A stretch of DNA of 64,000 nt from Russula earlei (Eukaryota; Basidiomycota; Agaricomycetes; Russulales; Russulaceae): contig JAGFNK010000149.1 in the NCBI GenBank assembly GCA_025769875.1, positions 1 through 64,000 of the forward strand, written 5' to 3'. This document shows, in pieces, positions 33,588 through 45,776 of the stretch. The position numbers and the translations under genes are program-made. Position 1 is the stretch's first letter. The number at the start of each line of letters is the position of its first letter. The notes beneath the pieces were generated by a model. It ran no database searches and was not told where the DNA came from. It saw only the letters and a list, made by a program, of their open reading frames with translations.

Positions 33588-36500
33588 CACCCCTGCACGC
33601 GCGATACAGACCAAAAGTTTGGGTGTGGATCTTTACCTTCCATTTAGGTAAAGCTTTTGTTAAGATGTCCGCGGGCATGTCCTCCGTTGGGCAGTACTTC
33701 AAGTCCACAGTTTTGGCAGCTACGACTTGACGAATAAAATGATATCGCAAATCGATATGTTTTGTGTGTGCGCGATAGTTATCATCTTCAGCGAGTTTCA
33801 AAGCAGGTTGGTTGTCGCAATATAAAATGATAGAGCTGGATAGGGAGGGGAATAGTTCGTTGATAAGTTTGCGAAGCCAAATGGCTTCTTTTGCTGCGTG
33901 TGTAGCTGCTACGTATTCTGCTTCAGCCGTGGAGAGTGTTACAAGTTCCTGTTTCTTCAAAGCCCAAGATATTGTACCTCCATCAATAAGGAACGCGTAT
34001 CCGGAGATAGCGTGTCGATGTTCTTGGGAGGCACCGTCGGCGTCCGTATATCCGATGAGATCATGTCTTTCATTGCCATAGGTTAATTTCATTTGTTTAG
34101 TGTTGATAAGATAGCGGAAAATCTGCTTTACTGCTTCCCAGTGTGTTATACCCGGATTGTCGAGAAATTGGGAAAGTGATGAAACAGCGAAAGCTATGTC
34201 CAGGCGTGTCGCAACGGCAAGATACATTAGGCTACCTATGGCTTCGCGATAAGGTGTTTTCTGCATGTGGGCGATCTCGTCTGGCGATGAAGGTGCGTCC
34301 GTCTTCGAATATATTGCGCCGGGGACCATAGGAGTACCATATGGCTTTGCATCGGTGAATGCGAATCGCGCCAAGATGGTGTCGATGTATAATGATTGGG
34401 AAAGAGATATAGTTCGTGCTGCGCGATCGCGAGTAACTTTGATGCCCAGTAGCCAATGGACTGGCCCTAGATCTGTCAGCGTGTAACAGGAATTGATCTT
34501 CTCTTTGTACTGCCTAATCAGTGTTTGTGAACTGCCCGTTAGAATGCAGTCGTCAACGTGGACTGCAAGGATGAGCGTGTGTTCTCCTACACACGCTATA
34601 AAGACTCCTGAATCGGCTTCGGTGATACTGAAGCCGATGTTAACAAGGGCGTGCGTGAGCGTATCATACCATTTACGCCCGGCTTGTTTTAAGCCGTAAA
34701 GAGATTTTTTTAATTGCTTCACGGTGTTTGAATTGTCGTCATAACCCGGGGGAGATTGCATGTAGATTTCTTCATTAGCATCCAGTTCTCCATTTAGGTA
34801 GGCTCCATTGAAATCGAAACTTTTGATATCCCAGTCGAGCCACACGGCGATCGCCAATATGATGTGAAAGCTTGTTAATTTAGCAACCGGAGAAAAGGTG
34901 ATAAAATAGTCCACCCCGTATATTTGTGTGAAGCCGCGGGCAACGAGCCGTGCTTTGTATTTGAGTACGGTTCCGTCTGCCTTTCTTTTAATGCGATAAA
35001 CCCACTTTGAACTGATAATATTTTTGTCGCGTGGGCGTGGTACAACTTCCCAGGTGCCGGCCGCCTCGAGAGTTGACAGCTCCCGATCCATTGCCTCTTT
35101 CCATTGAGGCCAATCGGAGCAGGATCGCGCTTCCGCGTATGACTTCGGATCGCTGTTGATCTCGATCGGTGGAATTGAATTTGTGTCAGTAAACTCTGTG
35201 GCAACAAGGTAATGGGCATAATCGGTATTAGTGCCCTCTGCTGTACCCTCTCCTGCGGCTATTTGCTGCATAATATATGATGGTTTTGGCACGCGTTCGG
35301 ATCGACGCGTCGGTTGTATGAATTGTGTAAGTTTCTGTGCTCTCTTTTTCAGTACCGGTGTGGTTACAGGAGTGCGCACAGGCACAAGTTCCTGTTCAAC
35401 TTCTTCTTCTTCATCGTCAGTTTGAGGTGCTAACGTGACCGGTGTAAGAGGTGATGGTGGTAACGGAGTTGACGTTGGTGAAATGGGGAGAGGGGATGAT
35501 GGTGCTGTAAATGTCGGTGAGTGTGGCCTAGGTGACGCCTTTATGACGTGCGATGTGCGTAATGGAGTAGTGAGTATTGGAATGGTAGGCCCCACTTCAA
35601 TTGTGGGGAATCTCACGTCGCGCTCGACGGAGATCTTTTTTTGTGTTGGCCAATATATGCGATGGGCGTGGGTACTGTCGGTATCATAACCAACCCATCG
35701 CGCTTGTATAGTGCGTGCGTCCAATTTGGGTTGTTTCTTGAGGTGAACCCAAATAATTTGTCCCCACTCCGGAATGTCTTTCAAGTTAGGTTTCTCATTG
35801 TATAGCCTCTCATATGGGGTTATGTTGCCAATGGCGCGTGTGGACGTGCGATTCTTCAGCCAAACAGCATGTCTGATAGCTTCGCCCCACATATTCTTGG
35901 GCAACTGGGCTTGGTGCAGCATGGCGCGTACGCGTTCGACTAGGCGGCGGTTGAGTGACTCCGCTACGCCATTGTGTTGGGGTGTGTCAGCGGTTGTGAG
36001 GCGTCGCTCAGTACCTTGGTTTCTCAAGAAGTCAGTGAATTCATTACTGAGGAACTCACCGCCGCGGTCAGATCTAAGGCGTTTGATACGAATGCCTTGT
36101 TGTGTTTGCGCCCATGCTGCAAATGCCTTGTATGCCTCAAATGTTGCGCTTTTGGTACGTAGGGCTTCTATGTTAGTCCACCGAGTATGGTCGTCAGTGA
36201 AGGTCACATAATATTTTCAGCCACCAAGGCTCTGGACAGGTGAAGCTCCCCATAGGTCTGTATGCACCTCATCTCCGAATGCCTGGGCCAGAGGTGCTTG
36301 CTGCTCCTTGTGGATAACCTTGCGCGTGGATTTTGCATGCTCACAAGAGTCGCAAATAAATGGAATAGTTGGGTCGTCCACCAAGTGAACGCCCGTAATA
36401 GCATTGGCGCGAATGAGGGTGCGGATGGTAGTCGGGGAGATGTGACCAAGTCTCCTGTGGAGCGTGAGAAGGTTTTCGGAAATTTCCGATGTGGTCGCAG

Positions 36501-37797
36501 CCATACTGTGTTCGACTTTGAATAGGCCATTCGCTCCTGATGGTATCTTCCCCACAATATACCCGTCGCTCCCTTGTTTGATATCGCAGAAGTCGCCCGA
36601 AAATTTGACTGAGTAGCCAGCTTTCAAAATTTGACTGATGGATACAACTGTCACTCCAATATCTGGCACATGAAGAGTATTGCGCAATAGCACTTTTGTC
36701 AACTTTGTGCCGTTCGGGACATCGATCTGAAGATCTCCTTTGCCAATGGCGTAGAAGGTTCGCTTATCAGCAGCGATAATAGGATGAGGGGCAATTTTCT
36801 GGTAAGTGATAAATTTGTCTCGAAAAGGCGACATATGGCGCGTAGCTCCTGAGTCATAGAGCTCGGTTGTCTGGCCGTTCAGTTTGGCTCTGGGGACCAC
36901 TTCTGCAATATCAGTTTCGTCTGCCAGTTCTATAGCAGCCCACGCTTCGGTCTCCACTGGCTCAGCTGAAACGGCAGTGTCGTTTGGCCTGGTGTCGGAT
37001 TTCTTCCGCCCACCGTCCTTCCCTGCACGCTGTCTCGGTCCTTGCCCCTCCTTACCGCCTCCTTTTGCCCAACAATTGGACTTCATATGCCCTTTTTTAT
37101 GGCAATTGAAACACTCGATATCGCGTTTCTTCCCCTTTTTCTTTTGGGCATCGGCAGTAAAGGCCTCTTCTTGGGCCTTGGAATTGGCGTCTAGGGTACG
37201 TTGATCAAACTTGTCAGTAATCAGTTTGATGATTGTGTCAGCAGTAATTGTATGTCCACCAATATAGGCAGAGGTGGCGATAGCGTTGCGTGAAGACCGA
37301 TAAGAAGAGGGCAGTGATCCCATCAAAATCGCTGCATATTCATCGTCAGGTATGGTTTTTCCCATAGATCCGAGTTGCTCTCGGAGGTCGGCCACCTTCT
37401 CTAGGTGCGTCCGAACGTTGTCTTCTTCTCCGCAACGCATTGATTGTAGTCGCTGCTTCAGGTCGACTATTATTGTTTGGGTGCGTGTCTCAAATAACGC
37501 TTTGAGTGCGTCCCACACTTCTTTAGCGTTTATTTTGTTTCTGATTTGCGTGAAGACGCTGTTGGGGATTGATGCCCCTATTAATTGTTTTACTGTGGCA
37601 TTGTCCATATCCCATCGGGCTTGCGGCGTCAAGTGGCCCACGTTGCCGATAGCAATGTATGCAGCCGAGATGCTGACTTCGGTAAGGTGTTCTGTCAGCC
37701 CTCGAGATTGGAAAGTCCACATCATGCGGTCGCGGTAAGTGACCCAATTACTGCCATCGCTGGCTAACTTTTCAATAGGGACTTTGAGGTCGTCCAT
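33580..37797 (-). pseudogene. Copia gag-pol polyprotein, one in-frame TGA
   Basis: One frame of about 1,405 codons from MDDLKVPIEKLASDGSNW (37,797) to 33,580. In order: gag; zinc knuckle CFNCHKKGHMKSNC (about residue 230); protease YDSGATRHMS; pre-integrase LHRRLGHIS with the following HX/CX2C finger; integrase core (FTDDHTRW, SDRGGEF, HNGVAESLNRRL); reverse transcriptase (KARLVARGF, AVHVDDCILTG); and RNase H (STAEAEYVA, DNQPALKLA, KHIDLRYHFIR). The RT catalytic box is HVDD rather than YVDD. A single TGA (36,217-36,219) falls inside the integrase after QSLGG and before KYYVTF, in the same frame as the rest, where Arg (CGA) is expected. Without readthrough the element makes gag-protease and a partial integrase only. 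Everything else looks intact. Confidence 0.92.
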
Positions 37798-37855
37798 TGT
37801 GGTTGTTACAAGTGAATGAATGTAGTCTTTTTGGTTTGGTCAATGGCAACAGTCA

Positions 37856-37867
37856 GGGCCCATAACC
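37856..37867 (-). promoter_or_regulatory. Half-tRNA (iMet) primer-binding site
   Basis: On the plus strand this reads GGGCCCATAACC. This is the anticodon stem-loop of eukaryotic initiator tRNA-Met (CAT anticodon), not a tRNA 3' end. Copia-type elements are known to prime from an internally cleaved initiator tRNA, so the site fits the class. Confidence 0.8.
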
Positions 37868-38127
37868 TGGTGAGAAAAGGGCCAGGGACGGGAATGGAAT
37901 GGTAGAAAACGCTTCAATTGTGTGGGCCCACGCGAGGGCCGTAGTTAAATCACAAGTACGCTACGGGCTTGGTAATCGTACACGGAAGTATATACTATAA
38001 GTAGTTTTTTATGATTTTATGTATGACGTCGTATGAGATCATAACAAAACGGAACGTACATATTCATCGCGGATACAATATATACGTGAGCGCGTGAAAC
38101 ATATAACGAAAACATACATTTACATCA
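37868..38127 (-). repeat. 5' LTR of the Copia element
   Basis: Same 260-bp sequence as 33,328-33,587 with one difference noticed. It is followed (in element direction) directly by the primer site. Confidence 0.93.
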
Positions 38128-38132
38128 CAGCA

Positions 38133-38878
38133 TTGAGGCAACAGGTGTAACAAAGCTAGGCTTTGAAGGAAGATAGTAGGAGGCTGTATGTACTGTAAAG
38201 GGTAGATGAAGTGTTACTGGTGGCAATGAGTGGGCACTAGTTGGCATGGCCAAAATGCCATACAAGGGTAGTCATCTGGCTTTCAAGCATTGGGGGGGTT
38301 TTGCCCAATAAGGCAGTGACAGGTGGGCATGCTTGTGCTTGTGGGTGGTAGCATCATTGGAGGCAGAGGAGCAGGTGTGCATGTCAAGGGTGGGAGGTGG
38401 AGGGCTAAGTGTGTGTGTTGAAGGCAAGAGGCAGAGGGTGTGGAGGCGTTTGCATGCTTGACATGGTGGTGAGAGAGAGAGAGTTGCAGGCATGTGTGTT
38501 GGGTGTTTGGTGGTAACATCATTGGAGGTGGAGGAGAGGGTGTGGAGGTGTTTGTGTGTGTAACATAGTGAGAGAGAGGGAGTTGTGCATGCACATGCCT
38601 GTTGTTGTTGGTCAGGTTGAAAAAAAGAGGCTCTTGTCTTGCAAGTCACCCTAGTGACTGAGCCAAGTGTGCACATGTTGTGCCAAGATTGCAGAGGTGT
38701 AGGGTGGGGTGGCTGCTGTCAGCTCCCAGTTTCATGTCCTGAAGCAGCAAGGGGCAAGAGATGCCCAAAACTCACCTTTTGGTTTGCCCATCCATGTGAC
38801 ACCACCTATGATGCCCCTCCCCTCCTGCCCTATGGTCCACACTGTCTTCTGGCAGCCAACCCTGCACTGTGCCTTCAG
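38133..38878. other. GT-rich spacer between Copia and gypsy1
   Basis: The right-hand target flank of the Copia insertion. It contains two diverged tandem copies of a roughly 150-bp unit (AGCATCATTGGAGG... and AACATCATTGGAGG..., about 38,349-38,600) with TG- and GA-rich tracts. Open frames here are compositional. No gene is supported. Confidence 0.45.
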
Positions 38879-41590
38879 GCAGGCCTCCATTAGTTACTTA
38901 GGCATCAATATTTCCCAAGGACAGATATCCATGGATCGAGACAAACTTGTGAGCATTACAAAATGGCCTACCCCAATGAACATTACAGAAGTACAAGCAT
39001 TCCTAGAGTTCTGCAATGTCTACAGATGGTTTATCCAATACTCACAAATAGCATGACCTCTATTCAACTTAACCAAGAAAGAGAACCCCTATAAATGGGG
39101 AACAGAAGAAGAACAAGCATTTTGAACATTAATCCATGCATTTACCACAGCTCCAGTCCTCACATTACCCAATCACACCAAACCTTTTCAACTTATCTGC
39201 AATGCAAGTGACTTTACAGTTGGCTCAATTCTAGAACAACCCAATGAGTTTAACAGAAATCATCCAGTAGCCTAATTTTCAAAGTCTTTAGACCCTGCAC
39301 AACATAACTACATGATCTATGATAAAGAACTCCTAGCAATTGTCTCTTCCCTCTGGCACTTCTGACATTACTTGGAGGGCGCCATGCACCCTGTAGACCT
39401 GTGGACAGACCACAACAATTTAACTTACTTCATGACAAAACAGAAGCTTACTCAATGGCAGGCCCAATGGGCACTCCTCCTTAGCAATTTTGACTTTACT
39501 ATCATGCATCACCCAGGAACTATGAGTAAAGCAGACAGTCTGTCCAGGTGGCCAGACTTTAAAGAGGGGATACAAAATGATAATGATGGAAAGGTGCTCC
39601 TAGATGATAAATTTTTCAAAATCAGAGCAACATGCACCTCTGCCACAGAGCCAATTGGCAACCAAGAATGTCACCAACTGGGGACAGTGTCACTGACAAA
39701 TTGTTTCACATGCAAGATGTGCATAGAAAAATCAAGTGAGACAACAAGTTCTCATGAAGATCAGGGATCTTGGTGACAACACAGCAGATGCTAGTGTGTA
39801 CCATGGAGAGGAAATTCAATTGTATTGTCTTTGCATCCAGAAGACAAGACAATAGGGGAAGTTTTGGACAATGAGCTCAAAAGCTCAGAAGCAAGCAAGT
39901 TCCAAGGAGTTAACCAGTGAGATTCACAGGAGAACAAGCCTAAGGCTTGTTCTCTTCAACAGGACAGTTTATATACACTTGGATACTATATCAAATAGTA
40001 CCTGCAAATTACAATGAGTCATATATGAGGCAATCAGGGGCTGAGCATGAGGAACAGTCCTTGTAAACATGAGTCAGATGTGAGGTATGTCCAGGTAGGC
40101 TATCCCAGTTGCCAATCTGGTCCAAAGTACTGGTTCTGTGACAAAGAACTTTAACAACAACTATGCTCTAGTAAAGACTATGACCTAGAAGTATCTAATG
40201 CATTAACAATCATCATGAAGAATGGGCCAAGACAACTAACCAAGGGTCTCCAGGATTGGAACCTTGAAGACAGACTAATATTATTCAAAGGAAAAGTCTA
40301 CATCCCAAACAATGACACCAAAAGATTCTCAAACTACACCATGATTCCCTTGCCACAGGCCACCCTGGCCAATAGAAAACTTATGAACTAATCAGCAGAA
40401 ACTACTGGTGGCCAGGAATGCTAACCTACATTGAACATTATGTAGAAGGATGTGCAATTTGCCAAAGCACAAAGAACCACCCCAAGACAGAAACACCCCT
40501 TGTACTGATCACCCCAGCCAGGGAAATATGGAAAAGCATCACCATGGACTTTATCACAGACCTACCAACTTCATGAGGCTTTGACAGCCTCCTGGTCATT
40601 GTAGACCAATTCAGCAAAGCAATAATTATTACCCCTTGTCACAAGACAATCATAGCAGAAGAAACAGCCACACTAATCATGAATAATGTCTGGAGAAGAA
40701 TAGGCCTCCCAGCACAAATAATATCAGACAGGAGGCCCCCAATTTGCTGCAAAAGTCACTCAAGAACTATGGAAAAAATTAAATGTCAAAGTATCACTAA
40801 GTACTGCATACCACCCCAGACAGATGGAGAATCAGAATGAGAAAACCAAGAACTGGAACAATGCCTTCGAATATTTTGCAACCACCAAGCAGACAATTGG
40901 GTGGAACTAATTCCCTTCATGGAATTTGCACATAATGCCAGACAATACAGTGCTACTAGTAAACCTCCTTTTGAAGTCTAGTATGGTTTCAACCCAACAT
41001 TTGCTCCACCCCTTGCTTTTACATCAAAATTCCCCTTGATCCAAGAACAATTAACAAGACTAGACCAACTGAGAGAAGAAGTAGCTGCCTCTCTGAACTG
41101 AGCAGCTGAAATCATGAAACAGTCAGGACCTCAAACCTCAACATTTTGCTTCAAAGAAGCTACAAACTTACAAACTACTCACCCAAAAGCAAAACTAGCT
41201 CCTTGATGCTATGGTCCATTTAAAGTCATAACCACCTACCCAGTAAATGTTCATCTTGAATTACCAAAGTCATGGAAAATACACCTGGTCTTTCATCATT
41301 CCCTGATCAAGCCTTACATGGAAACCAATGCCCATGGCCCTAACTTTTCAAAACCCCCACCTATACTAGTAGAAGGAGAAGAACAATATGAAGTAGAACA
41401 AGTCCTAGACTCTTGACTTTCTCCAAACAGCAAGGGAATTCAATATCTAGCTAAATGGAAAGGATACACCACTGGAGAGAATATGTGGGAACCAGCATCT
41501 AACCTATCAAATGCACCACTACTTGTCAAAGACTTCCATCAGAAATATCCAAAAGCACTTAAAATGATTCCCACCAGGGGTAACCCCTGA
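38879..41590 (+). pseudogene. 5'-truncated chromovirus pol (gypsy1)
   Basis: The coding sequence starts within reverse transcriptase (ISYLGINISQGQISMD). It continues through RNase H (DLWTDHNNLTYFMTKQKLTQ), interrupted by solo LTR C1. The integrase follows (FITDLPTS, VDQFSKAIIITPCHKT, NNVWRRIGLPAQ), ending in a chromodomain (GIQYLAKWKGYTTGENMWEP) and a stop at 41,588-41,590. Many stops and shifts occur, several at Arg codons: TGA at 40,574-40,576 and 41,099-41,101, where gypsy2 has CAA or CGA. The GPQF block of the integrase is frameshifted. It belongs to the same family as gypsy2 (46,425-56,017). Gag, protease and 5' LTR are missing. Confidence 0.85.
39669..40143 (+). repeat. Solo LTR C1 inside gypsy1
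   Basis: A 475-bp unit, TGTCACCAACTGGGG to GTTCTGTGACA, flanked by perfect AAGAA (39,664-39,668 and 40,144-40,148). It splits the gypsy1 frame between ...ATEPIGNQE and QQLCSSKDYD, and removing it restores the alignment with gypsy2. A relative (C2) lies at 41,942-42,431. Confidence 0.85.
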
Positions 41591-41840
41591 ACAGCAACTT
41601 CCACCATAACTTCTGTCAATGACTATCTCTATCCCTGTTATCAAAGAACCTTTCAAAGACCCCCTGCGATCACCTGTACCCAGTCAACCACAGCTATCCC
41701 TAAAGCAAGCCATAGAACACAAGGAAATTCCCCACAAACAAGCAGACTTCAACTTTTCATATGCAAACTACCCCATTGATTTTACTCCATCTTTCAAAGA
41801 AGCAAAGAACCCCTACCCATTGTAGGAGCAACAAGTCCAT

Positions 41841-41850
41841 AAAGAGGGGA
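41841..41850 (+). promoter_or_regulatory. Polypurine tract of gypsy1
   Basis: AAAGAGGGGA immediately upstream of the 3' LTR start (TGTTGCAAACC at 41,855). gypsy2 has the same tract in the same position relative to its 3' LTR. It would prime plus-strand synthesis. Confidence 0.65.
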
Positions 41851-41854
41851 TGAA

Positions 41855-42588
41855 TGTTGCAAACCAAGGCCAAGTCCTGGCCACATAATTGCCCAATTTC
41901 ACTGAAGAGAAACCCCTCTCACTTTGTATCATCAATCTACTTGTCACTGACTGGGGGCAGTGTTGCTGACAAATCTGTTCATGTGCAAGACAAGCGCAGC
42001 GAGTCAAGTGAGACATCAAGTCCTTGCAGAATTCAGGGATCTCAGAGATGACAATGCCAAAGCACTTGTGTTCCATGGAGAGGAAGAGAAGACAATAGGC
42101 TTTCATGTTCGAAGACTTATGAGTTTGGGGTTTTCCTGGAGGCAATTGCTTGAATACTTGCAAGCCTACAAGATCTGAAGCTAGTATCCAGTATATTCAC
42201 AGGAGAACAAGCTTGAGGCTTGTTCTCGTCAATCAGTAGTCTTATATACATACAGAGTACTATATCAAATAGTATTCATGAGGCAACAGTGAGGCGATTG
42301 TACTAGAACACACAGGAAACATATGGTACATGCAAGGCAAGTGAGTCATGAGAATGTGCAGGAAACACAAGTCATGTCTGGGTGGGCTTGTCCAGTTGCT
42401 GGTCCGGTCCACAGTACTGGTCCTTATGACACCACTTCTATTTCATGGGCTACTCTTCCTGTGGTACAAGATATTGTTATCACAAAGGCACTATGAGATG
42501 ACTAGACATCCATTTCCTAATTGGGTAATCACCATGTGGCAACCACATGGCCACTCAGCCACCAAGAACCCAAAACTTGTTGCATGGC
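41855..42588 (+). repeat. 3' LTR of gypsy1, left portion (split by C2)
   Basis: Starts TGTTGCAAACCAAGGCC and follows the gypsy2 LTR through AATTGGGTAATCACC and AAGAACCCAAAAC to the insertion site of G2 at 42,588. C2 (41,942-42,431) is inserted in it. The rest of this LTR is found 15 kb away at 57,943-58,276. Confidence 0.8.
41942..42431 (+). repeat. Solo LTR C2
   Basis: A 490-bp unit, TGTCACTGACTGGGGG to GTCCTTATGACA, of the same family as C1. It is flanked by CTACT (41,937-41,941) and CCACT (42,432-42,436), a target duplication with one change. It interrupts the gypsy1 3' LTR. Confidence 0.8.
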
Positions 42589-43011
42589 TGTCGGGACTCA
42601 CTGTTGAACAATCCTGTTCAAGAGCAAGGTAAGAGCTTGGAGACAAGTCAACTGAGTTCTAGGACAAAGTTGGCAAAGAGCACAGTCCAAACAAGTAACA
42701 AGTACCAGAGTGGAACTGGTACAGGTTGTGAGAGGTGATCATGGAAGGAGAGAGCCAGAGTGTGCTAGATAGGGCAGTCCTAAAGGAGTACCCCCAGTAG
42801 TAAAGTGCTACAAATCAAATGGACAGTCTGAAGACTGTCTGCTACTTTATTGAGCACTTATATACTACAAGAGAACTGCTAACTAGAGAACAAGTCATAA
42901 CCTTGTTATCAAGCACAATTGATGGATGAGTAAGAAGTCAGCATATGCTTACTGAGCATGCTCAGTCATGCTCAGTAGGCTGCTGAGTAAGAAGGCTCAT
43001 ATTGATGAGTA
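42589..43011 (-). repeat. LTR G2, 3' portion
   Basis: On the minus strand this is the 3' part of a roughly 940-bp LTR, ending ...GAGTCCCGACA. The 5' part is at 57,430-57,942; the Helitron-like unit X separates them. Flanks ATGGC (42,584-42,588) and ATAAC (57,943-57,947) look like a diverged target duplication in the gypsy1 LTR, whose intact relatives read GCATAACTCAT here. Confidence 0.75.
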
Positions 43012-43102
43012 CAAGTTGTAATTTCATGCCTACAGCATGGCTTGCAAGCTGCACTTCATAGCAGCTTGCAAGCCATGCCTTACACATGAAATTAAAACTT
43101 GT
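43011..43102. repeat. Large palindrome at the end of X
   Basis: Outer arms ACAAGTTGTAATTTCATG and CATGAAATTAAAACTTGT and inner arms CATGGCTTGCAAGCTGC and GCAGCTTGCAAGCCATG surround an 8-base loop. It folds into a hairpin of more than 30 bp with symmetrical internal loops. It sits at the terminus of X, next to a GGGGCTGTGCCCC stem (43,106-43,118). Confidence 0.85.
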
Positions 43103-43351
43103 CAGGGGCTGTGCCCCTGAACCCCCACCATCACTTGGGTGTAATCGCTTGGGTGTGATCCTTTTTTGCTTAAAGCCTTGTTGCATAATCCCATTTTTGC
43201 TTAAACAGAAAGTAATCAACTAATCACTATGTATAATCTTTTTTGCTTCATAAACAGAGAGGAGATCCATTCTTTGTTGCAGCTTCAAAAATATGTCTCT
43301 ATGTGGTAAAGCAGAACAAACAATACATACTGAACACACATCCTATTATAT

Positions 43352-43555
43352 CTACTCCAGTAACACTTCACTATATACTATATTTTTGGTCCAGGCCTCC
43401 CTCTTCTCTTCCTCACAAATCACCTTTATGTTGGAGACAGAAGTCACCCTTGACACCCTCACATAGAATTGCCCATGTGTGAACACAGGCCTTCTTAGGT
43501 CCAGCCCAACATGCTTCACTGTTTGCCCTTGAGATATCAATCCACTAAATCTCAA
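43352..43555 (-). pseudogene. C-terminal fragment of a Helitron Pif1-like helicase
   Basis: The minus-strand frame reads [20 protein letters not shown], then [20 protein letters not shown]. This is the conserved helicase C-terminus (motifs around QGQT and VSRV) of Helitron RepHel and Pif1 proteins. Upstream helicase and Rep domains are not present, so only about 60 residues remain. Confidence 0.8.
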
Positions 43556-43559
43556 CTGA

Positions 43560-45776
43560 TAACAGAACTCTTACAATCATCCTGTCAAAGACCACAATTC
43601 ATTATATGGCCAAGTCAATTGCCAATCAGTATCTGTCCTTGATATTAATCACACAACCAACCATAGTGCTACAGCTCAGCCCAGTTAAACTGGATATAGA
43701 TTAAACTCATTTATTATCAATGGAAAATAAAAAATATCTTATGAAATCATTACATCCACATGGTGAAGCAGAGAAGAATTGGGCTAGAATGTGACTACAC
43801 ATGCAAGGGAAACCATCACATGCCATCAGGGTTCAGGTTGTGGGAATTGGCCAGTCACATGTCCTTTGGTCTTTGGTCAGAAGCATGTGAGATGTGAGAT
43901 AGAGGAAAGAAAAGGAAAAATGCATGCATGTACCAGTAAAAGAAAGCCAGCTGGAACTGGCAAGGGTGCACACACATGCACAGTTGCTGCATGGATATGG
44001 CATGGGAGAATAAATGCGAAAAAAGGGCAGTGAATCATGCAAAGATCATGCACATGGGAAGCACAGTTGTGTGCCAATGGGATTTTGAGTGTGGGGTTGG
44101 ACTTGAGCATGTAGAGGGAGAGGAAAGAAGAAATGAAAAAGAAAAATGCACGTGCGAGGAAATGCAATACAGTGTGGTGAGTGGTGAGCGAGCTCACTCC
44201 TCACTGAGACAGACCTGGAAAACTGTGAGTTTGTGGTTGCACGGATTTTCTTGGCTATTGGGTGAAGACCAACCTCAGCTGTCTTGACTATGGTGCAAGT
44301 AGTGTTGTCACATTTTGTAGAAAAGGGGCAGAGATAAAAAAAAGGCACTGGTGTCGCACACATGTGCCAAGAGACATTCTGGGTGCCATTGCATTTGGTC
44401 TTCAGGAGTCTTGATTGTGATGCCAGCAGTACTCATGTCCCACTTCCCTAAGACACTTTGGGTGCTATCATGTTTCGCAGTAAGGGTGGGAGACGAAATG
44501 AAAAACAAAAAAAGGATGCACTGCCACCATGTTGGATGAGACTATGGGCTTTGTTGATCACATGTTTTGCAATGACATCTCACATGAAAATGAAAGAAAC
44601 AAAAAGAAAAACACATGCACACAGCTTAATGCGTGAAGATCATGCATCCGAGAAAGCCCCCGTTTCTTGCCAGACAGATTGAGTCGTGTAGATGGGTGGG
44701 AGGGATCGATGCTGATGTGTGGAAACTTGAACGTCTGCACCATCTGCACCCACCTCTCTCTGGTGCCCATGTAGTGTCAATGGGTTACTTGTGGCATAGG
44801 TTGTAGATGTTGGCCAACATGGTACAATCTGGAGGAAGGGTGACAGAGGAAAGGGGAAGAGAGATAGGATGAGAAACTGCGAAAATGAAGATGAAATATG
44901 CACCTGGTCAATGTGGGAGAATGACTGCACACATGCTTGTTCACTGCAACATGCGAAACTCATGCATGTGGGAGAAAGCAATGAAAATGAAAATTCGCTG
45001 TTGAGTGATCTGCTCATGGCCCTCATGGGTCTTGACTGTGATGCCAGCAGTATTTGTGTCCTACATCCTGGATGCTGTTGCATTTTGTGGTAAGGGGTGG
45101 AAGACAAAAGTAAAAAGAGAAAAAGAACGCACCGCTAGCATGTGGGATGAGACAATGGGCTGTTAACCTTGTTCTGCACTGACACCTTGCATGAAACTGA
45201 AAGAGAAAAAGAGGAAAACCACATGCATGCAGCTTAATGCAGGAAAACTGCACGCTCCTTGCCATCTGAGTATCAGGTGTGGGGATTGTACCATTGCATG
45301 TGGAGGGAGCTTGAAGCACTTGAGGAAAGTATGAGAGAGCCCACAAAAATGGACTAATGCACCTAGTCACTGTGATGTGCAAAAACCACGCACATGGGAC
45401 AGAAAGAAAGTATGCCTAACTCAATGTGTGAAAATTGGGCATGTGGGAAAAAGACATCAGGTATTCAAATATGGAGTGGATTAGAGAGAAACCCAAAAAG
45501 TAAGAAAACAAAACTGAAAATCAAAGCAATAAACACAAGCATGCACAGGGAAAAAAAGGCCAGCAATATTTGAGGGATTTAAAAGCGGGGAGAATGGCCC
45601 TTTGTGGGCCTGCATAATGGCCACGTACATGCACACCATGTGACCTAGACCTGGAAGACATAGTTAGCACTGTGCAAAGTAAAAGAGTGGAAAGATAGAA
45701 AAGCAAAAAAAAAATAAAAACACACAAATGCACTTTTCCAGCATCTTGACAGCTGCATCATCACCACAGTCCTGAT
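43560..45776. other. Interior of X, left part, no supported gene
   Basis: Sequence with many loose repeats of phrases such as GCATGTGGGAAA and CACACATGCA, open on both strands for 60-155 codons through composition. It resembles 56,540-57,300, as expected if both are parts of one element. Confidence 0.45.

Larger units (their letters stand above)
33328..38127 (-). mobile_element. Complete Copia-type LTR retrotransposon
   Basis: A 4.8-kb element flanked by the 5-bp duplication CAGCA (33,323-33,327 and 38,128-38,132). Its two 260-bp LTRs differ at only one position that I saw (AACAAAA versus AACGAAA near the outer end). The internal region carries a tRNA-iMet-type primer site, then gag, protease, integrase, reverse transcriptase and RNase H in Copia order, on the minus strand. 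Near-identical LTRs mean a recent insertion. The only coding lesion noticed is one in-frame TGA. Confidence 0.95.

Noticed and set aside
36217..36219. TGA as a recoded (sense) codon in this organism
   Set aside because: Host frames here also end at TGA (RhoGEF at 7,761 and the Rab-like gene at 16,643), and the CGA-to-TGA pattern is explained by CpG deamination.
38272..38676. Minus-strand 134-codon frame rich in Leu, Ser, Thr and His
   Set aside because: It arises from a tandem TG/GA-rich repeat; there are no conserved features.
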